A stretch of DNA of 64,000 nucleotides, from assembly GCA_039583875.1 (NCBI GenBank), contig CM077151.1:111618609-111682608 (forward strand), in the 5' to 3' direction. Positions 1 through 12,056 of the stretch are shown here, one piece after another (the first letter of the stretch is position 1; the number at the start of each line of letters is the position of its first letter). The notes under the pieces are model-generated. The model saw only the letters and a list, made by a program, of their open reading frames with translations, did not search any database and was not told the origin of the DNA. The position numbers were made by a program, and so were the translations under genes. This DNA is from Platanthera guangdongensis. Taxonomy: Eukaryota > Streptophyta > Magnoliopsida > Asparagales > Orchidaceae.

Positions 1-1929
1 TTGACCTCCTTTTGTATATATTATTGTCACTAATGTGTTTTCTTCTTTTTTCAGGTTTTCAAGGCTTTTAACCGATTTTTACTGTTACATGCCCCAAGGT
101 CACGCCGTACCCGGGCATGTACCTAGGGCGTGTAACCCTGAGGAATGAAGCTATCGGTCCGAAACTAGATTTCAAGAAAACACAGTGTACACGCCCTCTG
201 TCACGACCGTGTAACCCTATACCGGCATGTTCCATAGGCGTGTCCCCAAATTTCGAGGAATCTCCACAGCATGATCTTTTCCCCGCTCCACCATCGCATC
301 ACAGCGTACACGCCCCCCTTACACGCCCTGGTCGGGTGTGACATAAGGGCGTGTAATTCAACTACGATGCCCATCACCTACAACATTTAATTTCAGCAAA
401 AAAAGTCACACCCAATGTGTCACGCCCCAGGTACACGCCCGACTCGGGTGTGTAATGGGGGCGTGACCCAACCCGAAAAACTTCTATAAATTGGGCCCAT
501 CTCCAAGGGTTCAGCATGCAGATTTTGAGATAGGAAGTGCTGCCCTTTTATTTTCTTGTAGTTTTTCATGCTTCTCCTCTCCCACCTCATTTTAAGCTTC
601 TTAATCATATCTTAGTTTACTCTTTTTGTATTAGCTCTTGTAATTGCTTTAGTAGCTTAATGTTAATGCTAGCCTAGTTCTTATTCCGTTGCACTTGTAA
701 TCTTTTATTTCAAGTTGTAACTCTCTTTTTACATTAATAAAAAGTGAACCTTTTCTTTGTTTTCTTAATGTTCTTCTACCCTACTCTCTTCCTCCACTAC
801 TTCATGAATAACTAAATACTCCTAGCTCAGACTTGATGATCTGAGGTTGAGTAGATTAAGTTATGATGCGCTCATTTCTTCTTAGCTTCTTTTCTTCTTT
901 TTCTTTTCCTCTAGTTTATGATAATTTTCTTACTGGTTATAATCTACTATAGTGCATTAGTTGTATGTTAAATTAGATCTCTTTTATGTACTTTTCTATA
1001 GTTGAAGTTTTGAACTAGTTTTATCTCTCTCTCTTCTTCTCTTTCTCAACTACTTTCCTTTTCTTTTGCTTAATTTCTCTATTGGATTCCTTCCACTATT
1101 TCATCTCTCCCCCATCCATAATGAGTAACTAAATCTCATAGTACTCGATCTTGATGATCCGAGGATGAGTTGATCAGTTATGATTCTCTAGCTGTCTTTC
1201 TCTTTTTAAAATTTAGACCTTCGATTTACTCTTGATTAATTTTGTATGAAACTATATTATCGATATATAGTCTTCATTTATGCTTTCATTCTTGGCTAGC
1301 CGAGAGGCCAATAGTTTGAAGTTAGTGCTCAAGTGTAAAGAGAGTTGCACGCACTTTTCGAGAGAGAGTGATGTAAATCCCCGGGATTGGAGTCAAATCC
1401 AATTGTGGGGTTCACTACTTAAAGCGAGAGTTAGGTATTCAGATAGGGGATGAGAGTTCAGTCAGATCTCCCTAACCTCAGTTGGGCACTTCTCCGAGAG
1501 GAGCTTGTTCAAGCTTCAGGAACCCCCACGGTCATGGTTTCTTTATTTTATTAATTTAAAGTTTGTTATTGCATTCTTGATTAATTTTTGACGAAGAAAT
1601 TCAAGATCGAGTACTACCACTTAATCATTGTTTAGCCTTTCTCTTATTTGCAAGTAAACTTCCTCACTTCTCTAATTTAGCAAGCAAGCCCAAAATAACT
1701 TGTATTTGATAAGATAATAGTAACTCCTTGAAGTAGAAGTACTCAAATCGCCACGGGTAATACGACCTTGATATTGTACTTAATATCCTATACTATATTC
1801 GATAAGGTAAACTTGCCTTCATCGAATATATAATCGGAGAACATCTCACAACTACACTTTCACCTTCTCTTTCCTTCACGTTTTCTTCTCCACGCATAAC
1901 CCCTTCTTCGTTTGTAATTTTTATATCAA
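1..1929 (+). repeat. Athila-A 5' LTR (partial)
   Basis: Aligns throughout with 9333-11257. It ends TATATCA just before the primer site, matching the TGATA start of the right copy (an inverted terminal pair). It holds a GC-rich motif cluster, a TATA box, an AATAAA at 736-741 and a pyrimidine-rich leader. No ORF of note. Confidence 0.92.
88..492 (+). promoter_or_regulatory. Athila-A LTR promoter: CACGCC/GGGCGTG cluster plus TATA box
   Basis: About a dozen copies of CACGCC or GGCGTG in both orientations fill roughly 95-475 in otherwise AT-rich DNA. TATAAATT follows at 485-492, and a GGGCCC stretch and the presumed transcribed leader come next. The same order recurs in the right LTR. Promoter function is inferred from position in the LTR and from the TATA box. 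Confidence 0.7.
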
Positions 1930-1934
1930 GTTTT

Positions 1935-1952
1935 TGGCACCGTTGCCGGGGA
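1935..1952 (+). other. Primer binding site, tRNA-Asp type
   Basis: TGGCACCGTTGCCGGGGA differs at one base from the complement of the plant tRNA-Asp(GTC) 3' end (TGGCGCCGTTGCCGGGGA). It lies 5 bp after the LTR end, where minus-strand cDNA synthesis would be primed. Confidence 0.92.
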
Positions 1953-2105
1953 ACTATGTCTTGATATTTTGAAAAGAGGATAGCTATTAATTTTATCATT
2001 TTTTTTCTTTTCTCTCTCACTCTCTTATTAGTTTTTCTCTTTATCTCTCTCTCACTTCTCTTTCTTTTTAAGTGTATTACGCGAGAAATCTCTTCGATTA
2101 TTCCT

Positions 2106-3480
2106 TTTGACCCTGAGATAGAGCGCACCACTTTGCATCGCCTCCGTTCTCGTAATCAGGAATCGCATTTAGCCATCAAAGAGTCGATTGAGGACACTGC
2201 CACAGAAACAATGGATCTTAATCAGCCCAACCCAAATGAGGCCCGGCAAAGGACTATGTCCTATTATGCATGGCCGAACCTCGAGGGCACACAATCAAGT
2301 ATTGTCCACCCTATAGTTGCGAACAATAACTTTGGGATCAAGTCCAGCATCATCCAAATGGTGCAACAGTCGGTGACCTTCGATGGTCTCCCGGACGAGG
2401 ATCCAAATTGCCACATCCCAAATTTTCTCGAAATCTATGATACTTTTAAAATCAATGGAGTCTCAGATGATGCCATTCGATTACGTCTCTTCCCCTTCTC
2501 TATGCGATCAAAGGACAAGCAGTGGCTGAGCTCTCTTCCAAGAGGGTCCATCACTACATGGGCCGAGATGGCGGGGAAATTTCTTACCAAGTACTTCCCT
2601 CCTGCGAAGACCGCCAAATTGCACACAGATATTGCATCCTTCATGCAAATAGACTCAGAGACTCTCTACGATACGTGGGAGTGCTTCTAGGAGCTATTGC
2701 AAAGGTGCCCACACCACGCGCTTCCAAATTGGCAACAAGTGCAAATATTTTATAACGGCATAAATTCCATAACAAGGCAAATTATCGATGCAGCTGCTGG
2801 GGGAACGCTAAATAACAAAACCCCTGAGGCAGCTCAGGAGCTTTTTGATAAAATGGCTAAGCTTTCATACCATTGGAATGCGCCCCACGTGCGGGCTAAC
2901 AAACCGGCAGGAGTCTTTGAAATTGACGCTACCTCGAATCCTGCCCCCCACGTTGAGCGCTTAACAAAGCAAGTGCGGAGATGACTGCTTCCCCACCCAC
3001 TCCTCCTTGGCTTAATAATTATAATAATTCCGCTATAATAGAAGAGCAGGTTGACTTCATGGGAAACGTGCCTTGGCCCTCCTATAACCCAAACAACGCA
3101 CCGTACAATAACACTTACAATGCGGGTTATAGGAGCCATCCAAATTTCTCATGGAGCAACCAAGGAAACGCTCAATTCCCCCACAACCCTCCTCATAATC
3201 ATAACCCAACATTCAATCTAGCACCCCCCTTAAATTTAAATCCACCTGTTTTCCAACCGCAACAGGCAAAGCCACATTCACTTGAAGAGGTCTATGCCAA
3301 ATACGTTGCTACAAATTAAACGAATATCAGGAATATTGCCGGGTTCATCAAAAACTTGGAAAACCAAGTGGGCCAGCTAAGCAAAGATAATCTCTGAGCG
3401 GCAACAAGGAGCTCTACTAGGCAATATCGAGCAAAATCCAAGAGAAAGTACAAATGCCATTACCCTCCGCAGTGGAAAAG
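2106..3480 (+). pseudogene. gag: Athila-A gag (capsid) pseudogene
   Basis: The reading frame opens with FDPEIER, seen at the gag start of Athila-C as well, but has no ATG there; the first in-frame ATG is at 2211. The Retrotrans_gag-type domain covers roughly 2211-2950 (FDGLPDEDPN, RLRLFPFS, FPPAKTAKL, CPHHALPNW, AAGGTLNNKTPEAAQ). A TAG at 2688-2690 breaks it, the frame shifts near 2980, and a TAA at 3317-3319 ends the Asn/Pro-rich part. The linker after it (RQQGALLGN, NAITLRSGK) is still legible in another frame up to about 3480. Gag would form the cytoplasmic particle in a working element. Confidence 0.9.
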
Positions 3481-4640
3481 TAGTTGTTTTACCAAACGAA
3501 CCCAAGGAACCTCTCTTGCCTTTGGTACCTCTCTCTACTCCTCCTCCTCCTCCTGTTATTTTAGCTTCAAATATGCCTACTACGCTTGCGCCGCACGCTT
3601 CTAACTTGAATTTACCCTATCCTTCAAAGCTTAAAAATGAACGCGCCGAAGAAAGTTATAAAAATGTTTAGAAATTCTAAAACAAATTAATATAAATGTG
3701 TCGTTCTGCGACGCTATCTCTCAAATGCCGAAATACGCGAAATATCTCAAGGAGCTACTATCAAATTAGAAAAAGCTCGAGGATATTTCACATATTTCCT
3801 TAAATGCAGAATGCTCCGTTGTTGTGCTCAACAAATTACCCTGCAAAGTGAATTACCCGGGAAGGTTCTCCATCCCGTGCCTATTCGGTAATTCGTTGGT
3901 CAAACATGCGTTGGCGGACTTGGGAGCAAGCATAAATCTCATGCCTTTTTCGTTGTTTAAGAAATTAGGTCTAGGATCCACGAACCCCACTCGTTTGAGC
4001 ATTCAGTTAGTCGATCGTTCTGTGACGTATCCGGTAGGGATTGTAAAGGATGTCTTGGTCAAGGTGGACAAATTCATCTTCTTGGTGGATTTTGTCATCA
4101 AAAACATTGAAGAGGATGTCAATGTACCCCTGATACTCGGCTTCCCCTTCCCTGCCACATCCCGTGCTATTATTGATGTTAGTGATGGAAAGCTCCTCCT
4201 TCGGGTTTGAGATGATGAAATCACTTTCAACATTAATCCCTCAATGCGTAATACCCTAGAGCACGATGATTCCTGTTTTTATCTAGAGGAATGCTTCGAA
4301 AATAAATTTTCCGCACCTTCTGAATTAGTTTCTACATCAGTTGATGAATCTCTTATCACTGAGCTCTTCTACTTAGAAGAAGTCTCTCGCACTACCCCCC
4401 CCCCCCCAAATCGCTTCCCATGGACACCATAAAATTCAAAACCTCTTATGAGGAACCACCCATCTTGGATCTTAAGAAACTCCCCCTCATCTGCAGTATC
4501 TCTTCCTTGAAAATGACTCTAAGCTACCAGTTATTATCTTCTCGGATCTAAGCAACTCAGAAATTTCTTAGTTGACTCTAGTTTTACAAAATCACTGCCA
4601 CGTAATTGCGTGGTAGTTATCCGATATTAAGGGGATTAAC
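3481..4640 (+). pseudogene. Athila-A protease pseudogene
   Basis: An open stretch at 3824-4210 encodes a retropepsin-like domain: FSIPCLFG, the active-site motif DLGAS at 3917-3931 (DxGxS as usual in Athila), and the flap-distal LILG followed by FPFPATSRAIIDVSDG. Upstream sequence up to 3820 has several stops. After 4210 the linker toward RT is broken and includes a run of about 13 C at 4397-4410. The enzyme would have cut the gag-pol polyprotein. Confidence 0.85.
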
Positions 4641-5520
4641 CCATCATTCTTCACACACAAGATTTTCTTAGATAATAATTCTCGTAGTACTATCCAGCCC
4701 CAACAACATTTAAATCAAAACATGAAGGACGTCGTGAAGGCTGAGGTTATTAAACTTCTAGACGCAGGAATTATCTACCCCATCTCTGATAGTACTTGGG
4801 TGAGCCCAGTATAAGTCGTGCCAAAGAAAGGAGGAGTCAAGGTAGTGGCCAATGAAAATAATGAATTAATTCCAACCCGTACTATTACGGGTTGGCAGAT
4901 GTGCATTGATTATAGCAAACTCAATGATGCCACCCGAAAAGACCACTTCCCGACCCCTTTATCGACCAAATTTTAGAACGCCTTTCCGGTGACTCCTTCT
5001 ATTGCTTTCTCGACGGTCTCTCAGGGTACTTTCAAATCCCTATTTTGCCCGAAGACCAAGAGAAGACTACCTTTACTGTCCCTTTGGCACATTCTCTTAC
5101 AGAAGGATGTCATTTAGTTAATGTAACACACCGACTACATTTCAGTGATGTATGCTGCCGATTTTTGATGAGTTGGTAGAAGTGATGGAGGTATTCATGG
5201 ATGACTTCTCGGTGTTTGGTAGTTCTTCTGAAAATTGTTTAAAAATCTCGAGCGCGTGTTGATTCGTTGTGAGGAAACTAACTTAGCCATCAACTGGGAG
5301 AAATTCCATTTTATGGTCCGAGAGGGATTGGTCCTCGGCCATAAGATTTCAGGAAAGGGGATCGCGGTCGACCTGGCCAAGATCGAAGTTATTGAAAAAC
5401 TCCCCCCTCCAACGAATATTAGAGTCATTCGTAGTTTTCTTAGGCATGCGGGGTTTTATCGGCGTTTTATCCAAAATTTTACAAAATTACGAAGCCGATA
5501 ACCCATCTTCTCGAGAAAGA
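4641..5520 (+). pseudogene. Athila-A reverse transcriptase pseudogene
   Basis: Recognisable blocks in order: INPSFFTHKIFL, MKDVVKAEVIKLLDAGIIYPISDS, WQMCIDYSKLNDATRKDHFP, the catalytic box FMDD at 5194-5205, and EGLVLGHKISGKGIAVD with FYRRFIQNF. Several stops and frame changes separate them, including a TAA at about 4812 and a disrupted stretch around 5080-5160 before FMDD. Confidence 0.88.
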
Positions 5521-5990
5521 GTCACCTTTCATTTTTAACAATGATTGTCGTCTTGATTTCATTTTAATAAAAGAAAAATTAGTAAACTCCCCGATTCTAG
5601 TTGCTCCAGATTGGTCTCTTCCTTTTGAAATCACGTGTGATGCTAGTGATACTGCGGTAGGCGCGGTCTTAGGCCAACGGGTGGATAAATTCTTCCACCC
5701 GATATATTAAGCAAGCAAGACACTAACTTCTGCACATGCCTACTACATCACCACCGAGAAAGAGCTCCTAGCTATTTTTTTGACTTTGATAAGTTTAGGT
5801 CTTATATCACCCTATCCAAAGTAATCGTCTTCACAGATCACTAAGCCCTTCCTTTTTTATTAAGCAAGGCGGACACCAAGCCCCGTCTTTTGCGATGGAT
5901 CCTCCTCTTGCAGGAGTTTGATTCAGAGATCCTGGACAAAAAGGGGGGCCGAAAATTTGGCAGCCGACCATTTGTCGCATTTAGAACACC
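5521..5990 (+). pseudogene. Athila-A RNase H pseudogene
   Basis: The blocks [28 protein letters not shown] and [15 protein letters not shown] are those of gypsy RNase H. Stops near 5709 and 5842 and frame shifts break it. The first catalytic Asp (CDAS) and the Glu of TEKELLA are kept. Confidence 0.85.
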
Positions 5991-7368
5991 CCGCCAGCGA
6001 AACATTAGTTGAAGCTGACTTTAACGATAAATTCCCTAAAGGGCGCCTCCTCGCTCTAGAAAATTCAAAAGAATATCCCGTGCCCTGGTTAACCAACTTT
6101 GCCAATTATATAATGGCTCGGGTCTTGCCAAAGGAGTTCTCAAGTCAGAAAAAGAAGAAAATCTTTTCTGGCTTAAAGAATTACTTTTGGGATGACCATT
6201 TCTTATTCAGAGTCTGTGCGGATCAGGTTGTGCGGCATTGCGTATTGAGTGAGGAAGGAGTGCAAATATTTGGGATTTGCCATGAGGGACCAACGGTGGT
6301 CATTATCAAGCGAACTGCACCACAAAAAAGGTGCTGGAGGGGAGCTTTTATTGGCACACGCTATTCAAAGATGCTCACACCCTTGTAAGTACTTGCGACA
6401 GTTGCCAGCTGGCGAGAAATATCTCACGAAGGGATGAGATGCCTCAAAATATTTTCCTAGAATGTGAAATCTTCGATCTTTGGGGCATCGACTTCATTGG
6501 CCCCCACCCTCCGTCTTATCAAAATAAATACATTCTTGTAGCTGTCGACTATGTATCAAGGTGGACGGAAGCACAAGCTCTCCCCACAAATGATGCACGA
6601 GTCGTAGTAAAATTTCTAAAAAAATTACTCTCTTGATTTTGCATGTCACGCGCTATAGTTAGTGATAGGGGAACTCATTTCTGTAATAGCCAGTTCGCCA
6701 AAATTTTGGCAAAATATGGAGTAACGCACAAACTTTCCACCGCCTATCACCCTCAGACGAGCGGTCAAGTCGAGGTTGTTAATCATGAATTGAAACGTAT
6801 TTTAGAGAAAACTGTATCCTTAAATAGGAAGGATTGGGCACTAAAACTAGATGATGCCCTATGGGCCTATCAAATGACATATAAGACAGCCATCAGCTGC
6901 ACACCGTATCGATTGGTTTATGGTAAGGCTTGCCACCTTCCGGTTGAGTTAGAGGACCGTGCATTTTGGGCCCTCAAAACATTAAATCTAGATCCCACCC
7001 TAACTATCGATCACCCTAAATTTCAGCTAAATGAACTCGACGAATGCCGGGTGAATGCTTACAAGAGTAATAGGCTTTATAAAGAGCGAACAAAGTTTTA
7101 CCATGACAAAAATATTAAATTTCCTAAAACTTTTTCACCGGGCGATCTCGTCCTTCTTTATAACTCTCGACTTATCCTATTTCCAGGAAAATTAAAATTG
7201 CGATGGTCCGGCCCCTTTATTGTTAAAGAGGCTTGGCCATATGGGTTGGTTCTCATTTCTCACCCAGATAAGGGTGAATTCAAGATAAACGGTCACCAAT
7301 TAAAACTCTATTTGCTAAACGATTTACTTCCCACTACGACAGAGCAATTAGTGTTATCAAACTCTTGA
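5991..7368 (+). pseudogene. Athila-A integrase pseudogene
   Basis: A zinc-binding region (HEGPT..., CDSCQ near 6386) leads into the core with catalytic Asp at 6490-6492 (WGIDFIG), Asp at 6664-6666 (SDRGTHF) and Glu at 6772-6774 (GQVEVVN), followed by a C-terminal domain ([22 protein letters not shown]) ending at 7368. From 6331 to 7368 the only break is a TGA at 6634-6636; upstream there is a frame change around 6330. A working enzyme would insert the cDNA in the nucleus. Confidence 0.92.
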
Positions 7369-7463
7369 ACTATTTTTTTTATTTGGACTGTAATAATAAT
7401 TTAACACTTCTTATTGCTGGACAATATTCTTTTTGGTCGAGCTCAAACGACCTTTATAAACCG

Positions 7464-7490
7464 AGGGCGCTCTTGGGAGGCAACCCAAAA
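7464..7490 (+). other. Short hairpin just after integrase
   Basis: GGCGCTCTTGGGAGGCAACC continues into CAA, so TTGGG (7473-7477) can pair with CCCAA (7484-7488). The same GCGCTCTTG.GAGGCA core lies after the integrase of Athila-C (58360-58331, minus strand). Confidence 0.6.
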
Positions 7491-9214
7491 TATTTTTCTG
7501 TTTTCTTTATTTTACACTTTTTACCCCGGACGGCTCCGCAAGTTGAAGCTTCTGCAATCGCCTACTACAATGCTGTTGAATCCATCACGAAGTCCAAGGA
7601 ATACATGTCAATGAGTTCCAAAGCACAAGCATGGGGGAGCGACATCACTCAAAGTTCGCGACGAATATATCCGGGGAAGTACCTATTTTTCCATTTTGTA
7701 CATTCATTTGTGTTTTAATTTCTCTCTCTCCTTCCCCTCCTTTCTCCATTAAGGACAATGTCCATTTTAAGTATGGGGGAGGATTTCCTCCTTCTCTTAT
7801 CTTTATTTTGTCTCCTTCAAAAAAAATCAAAATCAAAATTTTGTTTAATATATTTGAAAAATAATAAAAAAATAATATTATATATATATATATATTACCT
7901 TAATAGTTTAAGCGAATTTTGGTATTTCAATACTACCCCTTGCATTTTGTTTTGTTTTTCTCAAAATTCCTTATAACAACTTCGCTAATTAAGATTTTTC
8001 TAATCGTTCTTTTTAATTATGTTTCACAAGTAAAATATGGGTCATGCTGTATTTCTAATTCACGGTATCATGTTAATATAAAATGTTTTTCTGAAAGATC
8101 GCATTTTTATTATGATTTCGTTCTTTATTTTCTTTACTTTCTCGAAAATCTTTCATCCACTATTTTTCTTTTCGTTTTTGGATAATTTTTGTAATGTCAA
8201 CTTTTGATTAAGCGTAGTAGATGTGAACGATCCAAGTCGCTTATTATTTCTATTTTCAAGCTAATTTCATTAGTCTTTATTTATTATCTAGGACATGTTT
8301 TTTTGAAATTTTTCAAAGATAATGCTTTAAATAAATTTAGAAGCATGAAAATGATTTAAGCCGCTTTTTTTCGTTTGATCCTTCTTGCCAACCTAAATTT
8401 TTTTACCCCTAATTCGCCGCTTTTGAGCCTTTTCCGTTTTCAATTGATAGCTCCACTTATCTTTTCATTTTCACCAAAGCTAAAGTTTTCCAACCTACCT
8501 AATCACACTAATCTTCTTAGTTTCATTAAAAAATTTTCATGATTTTAATAGGGTTGTGCTGTGATTTATTCGAAGAACTTCTTGAAAAAGTATGCTCAAA
8601 AGAAGTGTTTACTTTTGTTTGGCCAATTTAAAAATTAAATGAAAAATTATTTATGGCATTTGTTTTGAAAAAAGGGGGAAGAAAAAATGGATAAGAGAAA
8701 TAAAGAAAATATTTAATTTATGATAAATATTTTTTGAAACTCTTTATTTTGGTTTAGTGTGATTTTAAAGCCTCCTTGTTAATCTTTGAATTCCACTCCT
8801 AATCATAATCCTAAACCAAATATTTTGGTCCTAATAAGCTTTTTTGATTCATGCTTTTAAATTTTATTTATTAGCTAAGTAAAGAAGAAAAGTAGATTAG
8901 TAAAGTTTTGGATTTGAATTTAGATTTTTGTTATTTGATTGATATAGTTACAATTTGTCTCTTGGTTCTAGTAACAACTCAATGCACTTTTTCATTTTGT
9001 TGCATTACTTAAATTTATTTAAAGAATTTTCTTAAAATTTTGGATGATTTATTTTCGTTAGTAAAGTTTATAAATTGTTAAACCATGCCTAAGTAACTGC
9101 TTTAGGTTTACGTTTCACATTCTCCCTACTTGGAATTTCACATAGTATTTATCTAAGCATGATTAAAACTTTTTTGGAATAGTCACTTTTTATCATTTGC
9201 TAGTTTTTATATCG
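7491..9214 (+). other. Athila-A 3' noncoding region with internal stem-loop/purine tract
   Basis: AT-rich with no supportable gene. At 7753-7763 GGAC-AAT-GTCC can fold; TTTTAAGTATGGGGGAGGA follows to 7783 and resembles the terminal polypurine tract. The rest is T-rich and A-rich sequence in which I see nothing else. Confidence 0.65.
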
Positions 9215-9252
9215 TTGCTTGGGGACAAGCAAAGCTTAAGCTTGGGGGAATT
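9215..9252 (+). other. Stem-loop plus 3' polypurine tract of Athila-A
   Basis: TTGCTTG (9215-9221), loop GGGA, CAAGCAA (9226-9232) form a perfect 7-bp stem. AGCTTAAGCTTGGGGGAATT follows and ends at the first base of the LTR, where plus-strand synthesis would be primed. Confidence 0.85.
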
Positions 9253-11257
9253 TGATAGTACGTTTTGCAGTAAAAAATATTAGGGTATTTTTGGGTTTTT
9301 AAAGCACAAATCATGTCTTGTAATGCCTTATATTGACCCCCTTTTGTATATATTATTGTCACTAATGCGTTTTCTTCTTTTTGCAGGTTTTCACGACTTT
9401 CAGCCAATTTTTGCTATTACACGCTCCAAGGTCACGCCAAACTTGGGCGTGTACCTAGGGCGTGTAACACAGAGGAATGAAGCTATCGGTCCAAAACTGG
9501 ATTCCAGGGAAACTCAGTATACACGCCTTCTGTCACGCCCGTGTAACACCTATATGGGCGTGTTCCAGAGGCTTGTCCCCAAGTTCCGAGGAATCGCTGC
9601 AGTATGATTTTTTTCCAACTCCACCATCGTGTCGCAGCTTACACCCCCCCTTACACGCCCGGGTCGGGCATGACATATGGGCATTTAATTCAACTACGAT
9701 GCCCATCACCTCTAGCATTTAATTTCAGCAAAAAAAGGTCACACTGAATGTGTCACGTCGCAGGTACATAGCCGACCCGGGCGTGTAAGGGGGCGTGACC
9801 AACCCAAAAAACTTATATAAATTGTGCCCATCTCCAAGGGTTCAGCATGCATATTTTGAGAGGGCAGGTGCAGCCCTTTTATTTTCTTGTAGTTTTTCAT
9901 GCTTCTACTCTCCCTCCTCATTTCAAGCTTCTTAATCCTAGCTTAGTTTACTCGTTTTGTATTAGCTCTTGTAATTGCTTTTGTAGCTTAATGTTAATGC
10001 TAGCCTAAATCTTATTCCATTGAACTTGTAATCTTTTCTTTCAAGTTGTAGCTCTCTTTTTACATTAATAAAAAGTGCATCTTTTCTTTGTTTTCTTAAT
10101 GTTCTTCTACCCTACTCTCTTCCTCCACTACTTCATGAATAACTAATTCCTCCTAGCTCGGTCTTGACGATCTGAGGTTGAGTTAATTAAGTTATTATGC
10201 GCTCATTTCTTCTTAGCTTCTTTTCTTCTTTTTCTTTTCCTCTAGTTTATGATCTTTTTCTTACTGGTTATAATCTGATATAGTGCATTAGTTGTAAGTT
10301 AAATTAGATCGCTTTTATGTACTTTTCTATAGTTGAAGTTTTGAATTAGTTTTATCTCGCATCTTCTCTCTTTCTGAACTTCTTTCCTTTTCTTTTGCTT
10401 AATTTCTCTAATGGATTCCTTCAACTATTTCATCTCTCCCCACTCCATAATGAGTAACTAAATCCTCACAGTACTAGATCTTGATGATCCGAGGATGAGT
10501 TGATCAGTTATGATTCTCTAGCTCTCTTTCTCTTTTTAGAATTTAGGCCTTTAATTTACTCTTGATTAATTTTGAATGAAACTATATTATCGATATATAG
10601 TCTTCATTTATGCTTTCATTCTTGGCTAGACGAGAGGCCAAATGTTTGAAGTGAGTGCTCAAGTATAAAGAGAGTAGCACGCACTTCTTGAGAGAGAGTG
10701 ACATAAATCTCCCTGATTGGAGTCAAATCTAATAGTGGGGTTCACTACTTGAAGCGAGAGTTAGGTATTCAGTTACGGGACGAGAGTTCGGTCGGATCTC
10801 CCTAACCTCAGTTGGGCACTTCTCCTTGAGGAGCGTGTTCAAGATTCGGGAACCCCCACGATCAAGGTTTATTTATTTTATTAAGTTAAAGTTTGTTATT
10901 GCATTCTTGATTAATTTATGCCGAAGAAATTCAAGATCGAGTACTACCGCTTAATCATCGTTTAGCCTTTCTCTTATTTGCAAGTAAACTTCCTCACTCT
11001 CTAATTTAGTATACAAGCCCAAAACAACTTGTATTTGATAAGATAATAGTAACTCCTTGAAGTAGAACTACTCAAATCGCCCCGGGTAATACCACCTTGA
11101 TATTGAACTTAATATCCTATACTATATGTGATAAGGTACACATGCCTTCATCGAATATAGAATCGGAGAACATCTCACAACTACACTATCACCTTCTCTT
11201 TCCTTAACTTTTTCTGCTCCACGCATAACCCCTTCTCTGCTCGTAATGTTTATATCA
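9253..11257 (+). repeat. Athila-A 3' LTR (complete, 2005 bp)
   Basis: Begins TGATAGTACG right after the polypurine tract and ends TATATCA at 11257. It repeats 1-1929 with many scattered substitutions, which fits an old insertion. The GGGCGTG/CACGCC cluster lies at about 9421-9802 (for example CACGCCC 9534-9540 opposite GGGCGTG 9556-9562), with TATATAAA at 9814-9821. Confidence 0.93.
9421..9821 (+). promoter_or_regulatory. Motif cluster and TATA box in Athila-A 3' LTR
   Basis: Second copy of the arrangement at 88-492. TATATAAA (9814-9821) follows the last GGGCGTGACC by a few bases. Confidence 0.65.
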
Positions 11258-11275
11258 AGGCTTCATCGCAGAGGC

Positions 11276-12056
11276 TCATCTACCCTGCCAACTAGTGAGA
11301 GACTGGCCAGAGGAACCATCTCGGAGTCCCTCATTTCCAAAATCCACCGAGTGACATCCAGCCTTGCTAGCTAGTGGGAGCCTGGCAGGGGGATCTGCTC
11401 GGGGTCTGGTAGAGGTTCTAGAGAGACATCCAGCCCTTCCAGCTAGTGGGAGCCTGGCAGCGGGATCTGCTCTGGGTTTGGGAGATGCTCTCGAGTAACA
11501 TCCAGCCCTTCCAGCTAGTGGGAGCCTGACAACGAGATCTGTTCGGGGTCTGGGAAATGTTTTGGAGTGACATCCAGCCTTGCAAGCTAGTCGGAACCTG
11601 GCGGTGGGATCTGCTCGGGGTCTGGGAGATGCTCTCGAGTGACATCCAGCCCTGCCAGCTAGGGAGAGCCTGAGAGCCGGATCTTCTGGGGGTTTATGAG
11701 ATGCTCTTGAGTGACATCCAGCCCTTCCAGCTAGTGGGAGGTTGGCAACATGATCTGCTCGGGATTTGGGAGACACTGTTGCATGACATCCTACCCTGCC
11801 AGCTAGTGGGAGCCTAGAAGCGGGATCTTCTCGGGGTCTAGGAGATGCTCTCGAGTGACAACCTGCCCTGCTAGCTAGTGAGAGCCTGACAACACGATCC
11901 ACTCAGGGTCTGGGAGATGCTCTTGAGTGACATCCAACCATGCTAGCTAGTGGGAGCCTGCAATAGGATCTGCTCAGTGTCTGGGAGCCTCTCTCGAGTG
12001 ACATCCAGCCCTGCCAACTAGTGGGAGCCTGGCAGCGGGATCTGTTCGGCGTCTGT
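11276..12056 (-). repeat. 72-bp minisatellite, about 10.7 copies, in the Tat-B 3' region
   Basis: The block ACATCCAGCCCTGCCAGCTA recurs at 11354, 11426, 11498, 11570, 11642, 11714, 11786, 11858, 11930 and 12001, a spacing of exactly 72 bp apart from one 71-bp step; a worn unit starts near 11276. Because 72 is 24 codons, the minus strand stays open for 208 codons of a 24-residue repeat (..AGCHSRASPRPR..), which looks incidental. The array lies downstream of the Tat-B integrase in that element's orientation, where Tat/Retand/Ogre elements are known to carry variable tandem repeats. Confidence 0.93.

Larger units (their letters stand above)
1..11257 (+). mobile_element. Athila-A: Ty3/gypsy Athila-type retrotransposon, left end outside window
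   Basis: Two long terminal repeats flank a tRNA-Asp primer site, broken gag, protease, RT, RNase H and integrase, a long 3' noncoding stretch and a polypurine tract. Position 1 matches position 9333 inside the right LTR, so about 80 bp of the left LTR are missing. The gag sequence (MSYYA..NLEGT, FDGLPDEDPN, FPPAKTAKL) and the protease core DLGAS are typical of the Athila branch. All coding domains carry stops or frameshifts, so the copy is dead. The right LTR ends beside the 72-bp repeat array of Tat-B, so Athila-A probably inserted into the 3' region of Tat-B; the left flank needed to prove a target duplication is not in view. Confidence 0.93.

Noticed and set aside
11276..11902. 208-codon minus-strand ORF with 24-residue repeats
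   Set aside because: It is the reading of a 72-bp minisatellite whose period is a multiple of three; no start context, no domain, and another frame is open too.
11276..12056. CRISPR array
   Set aside because: Repeats are contiguous 72-bp units without unique spacers, in plant retrotransposon DNA.
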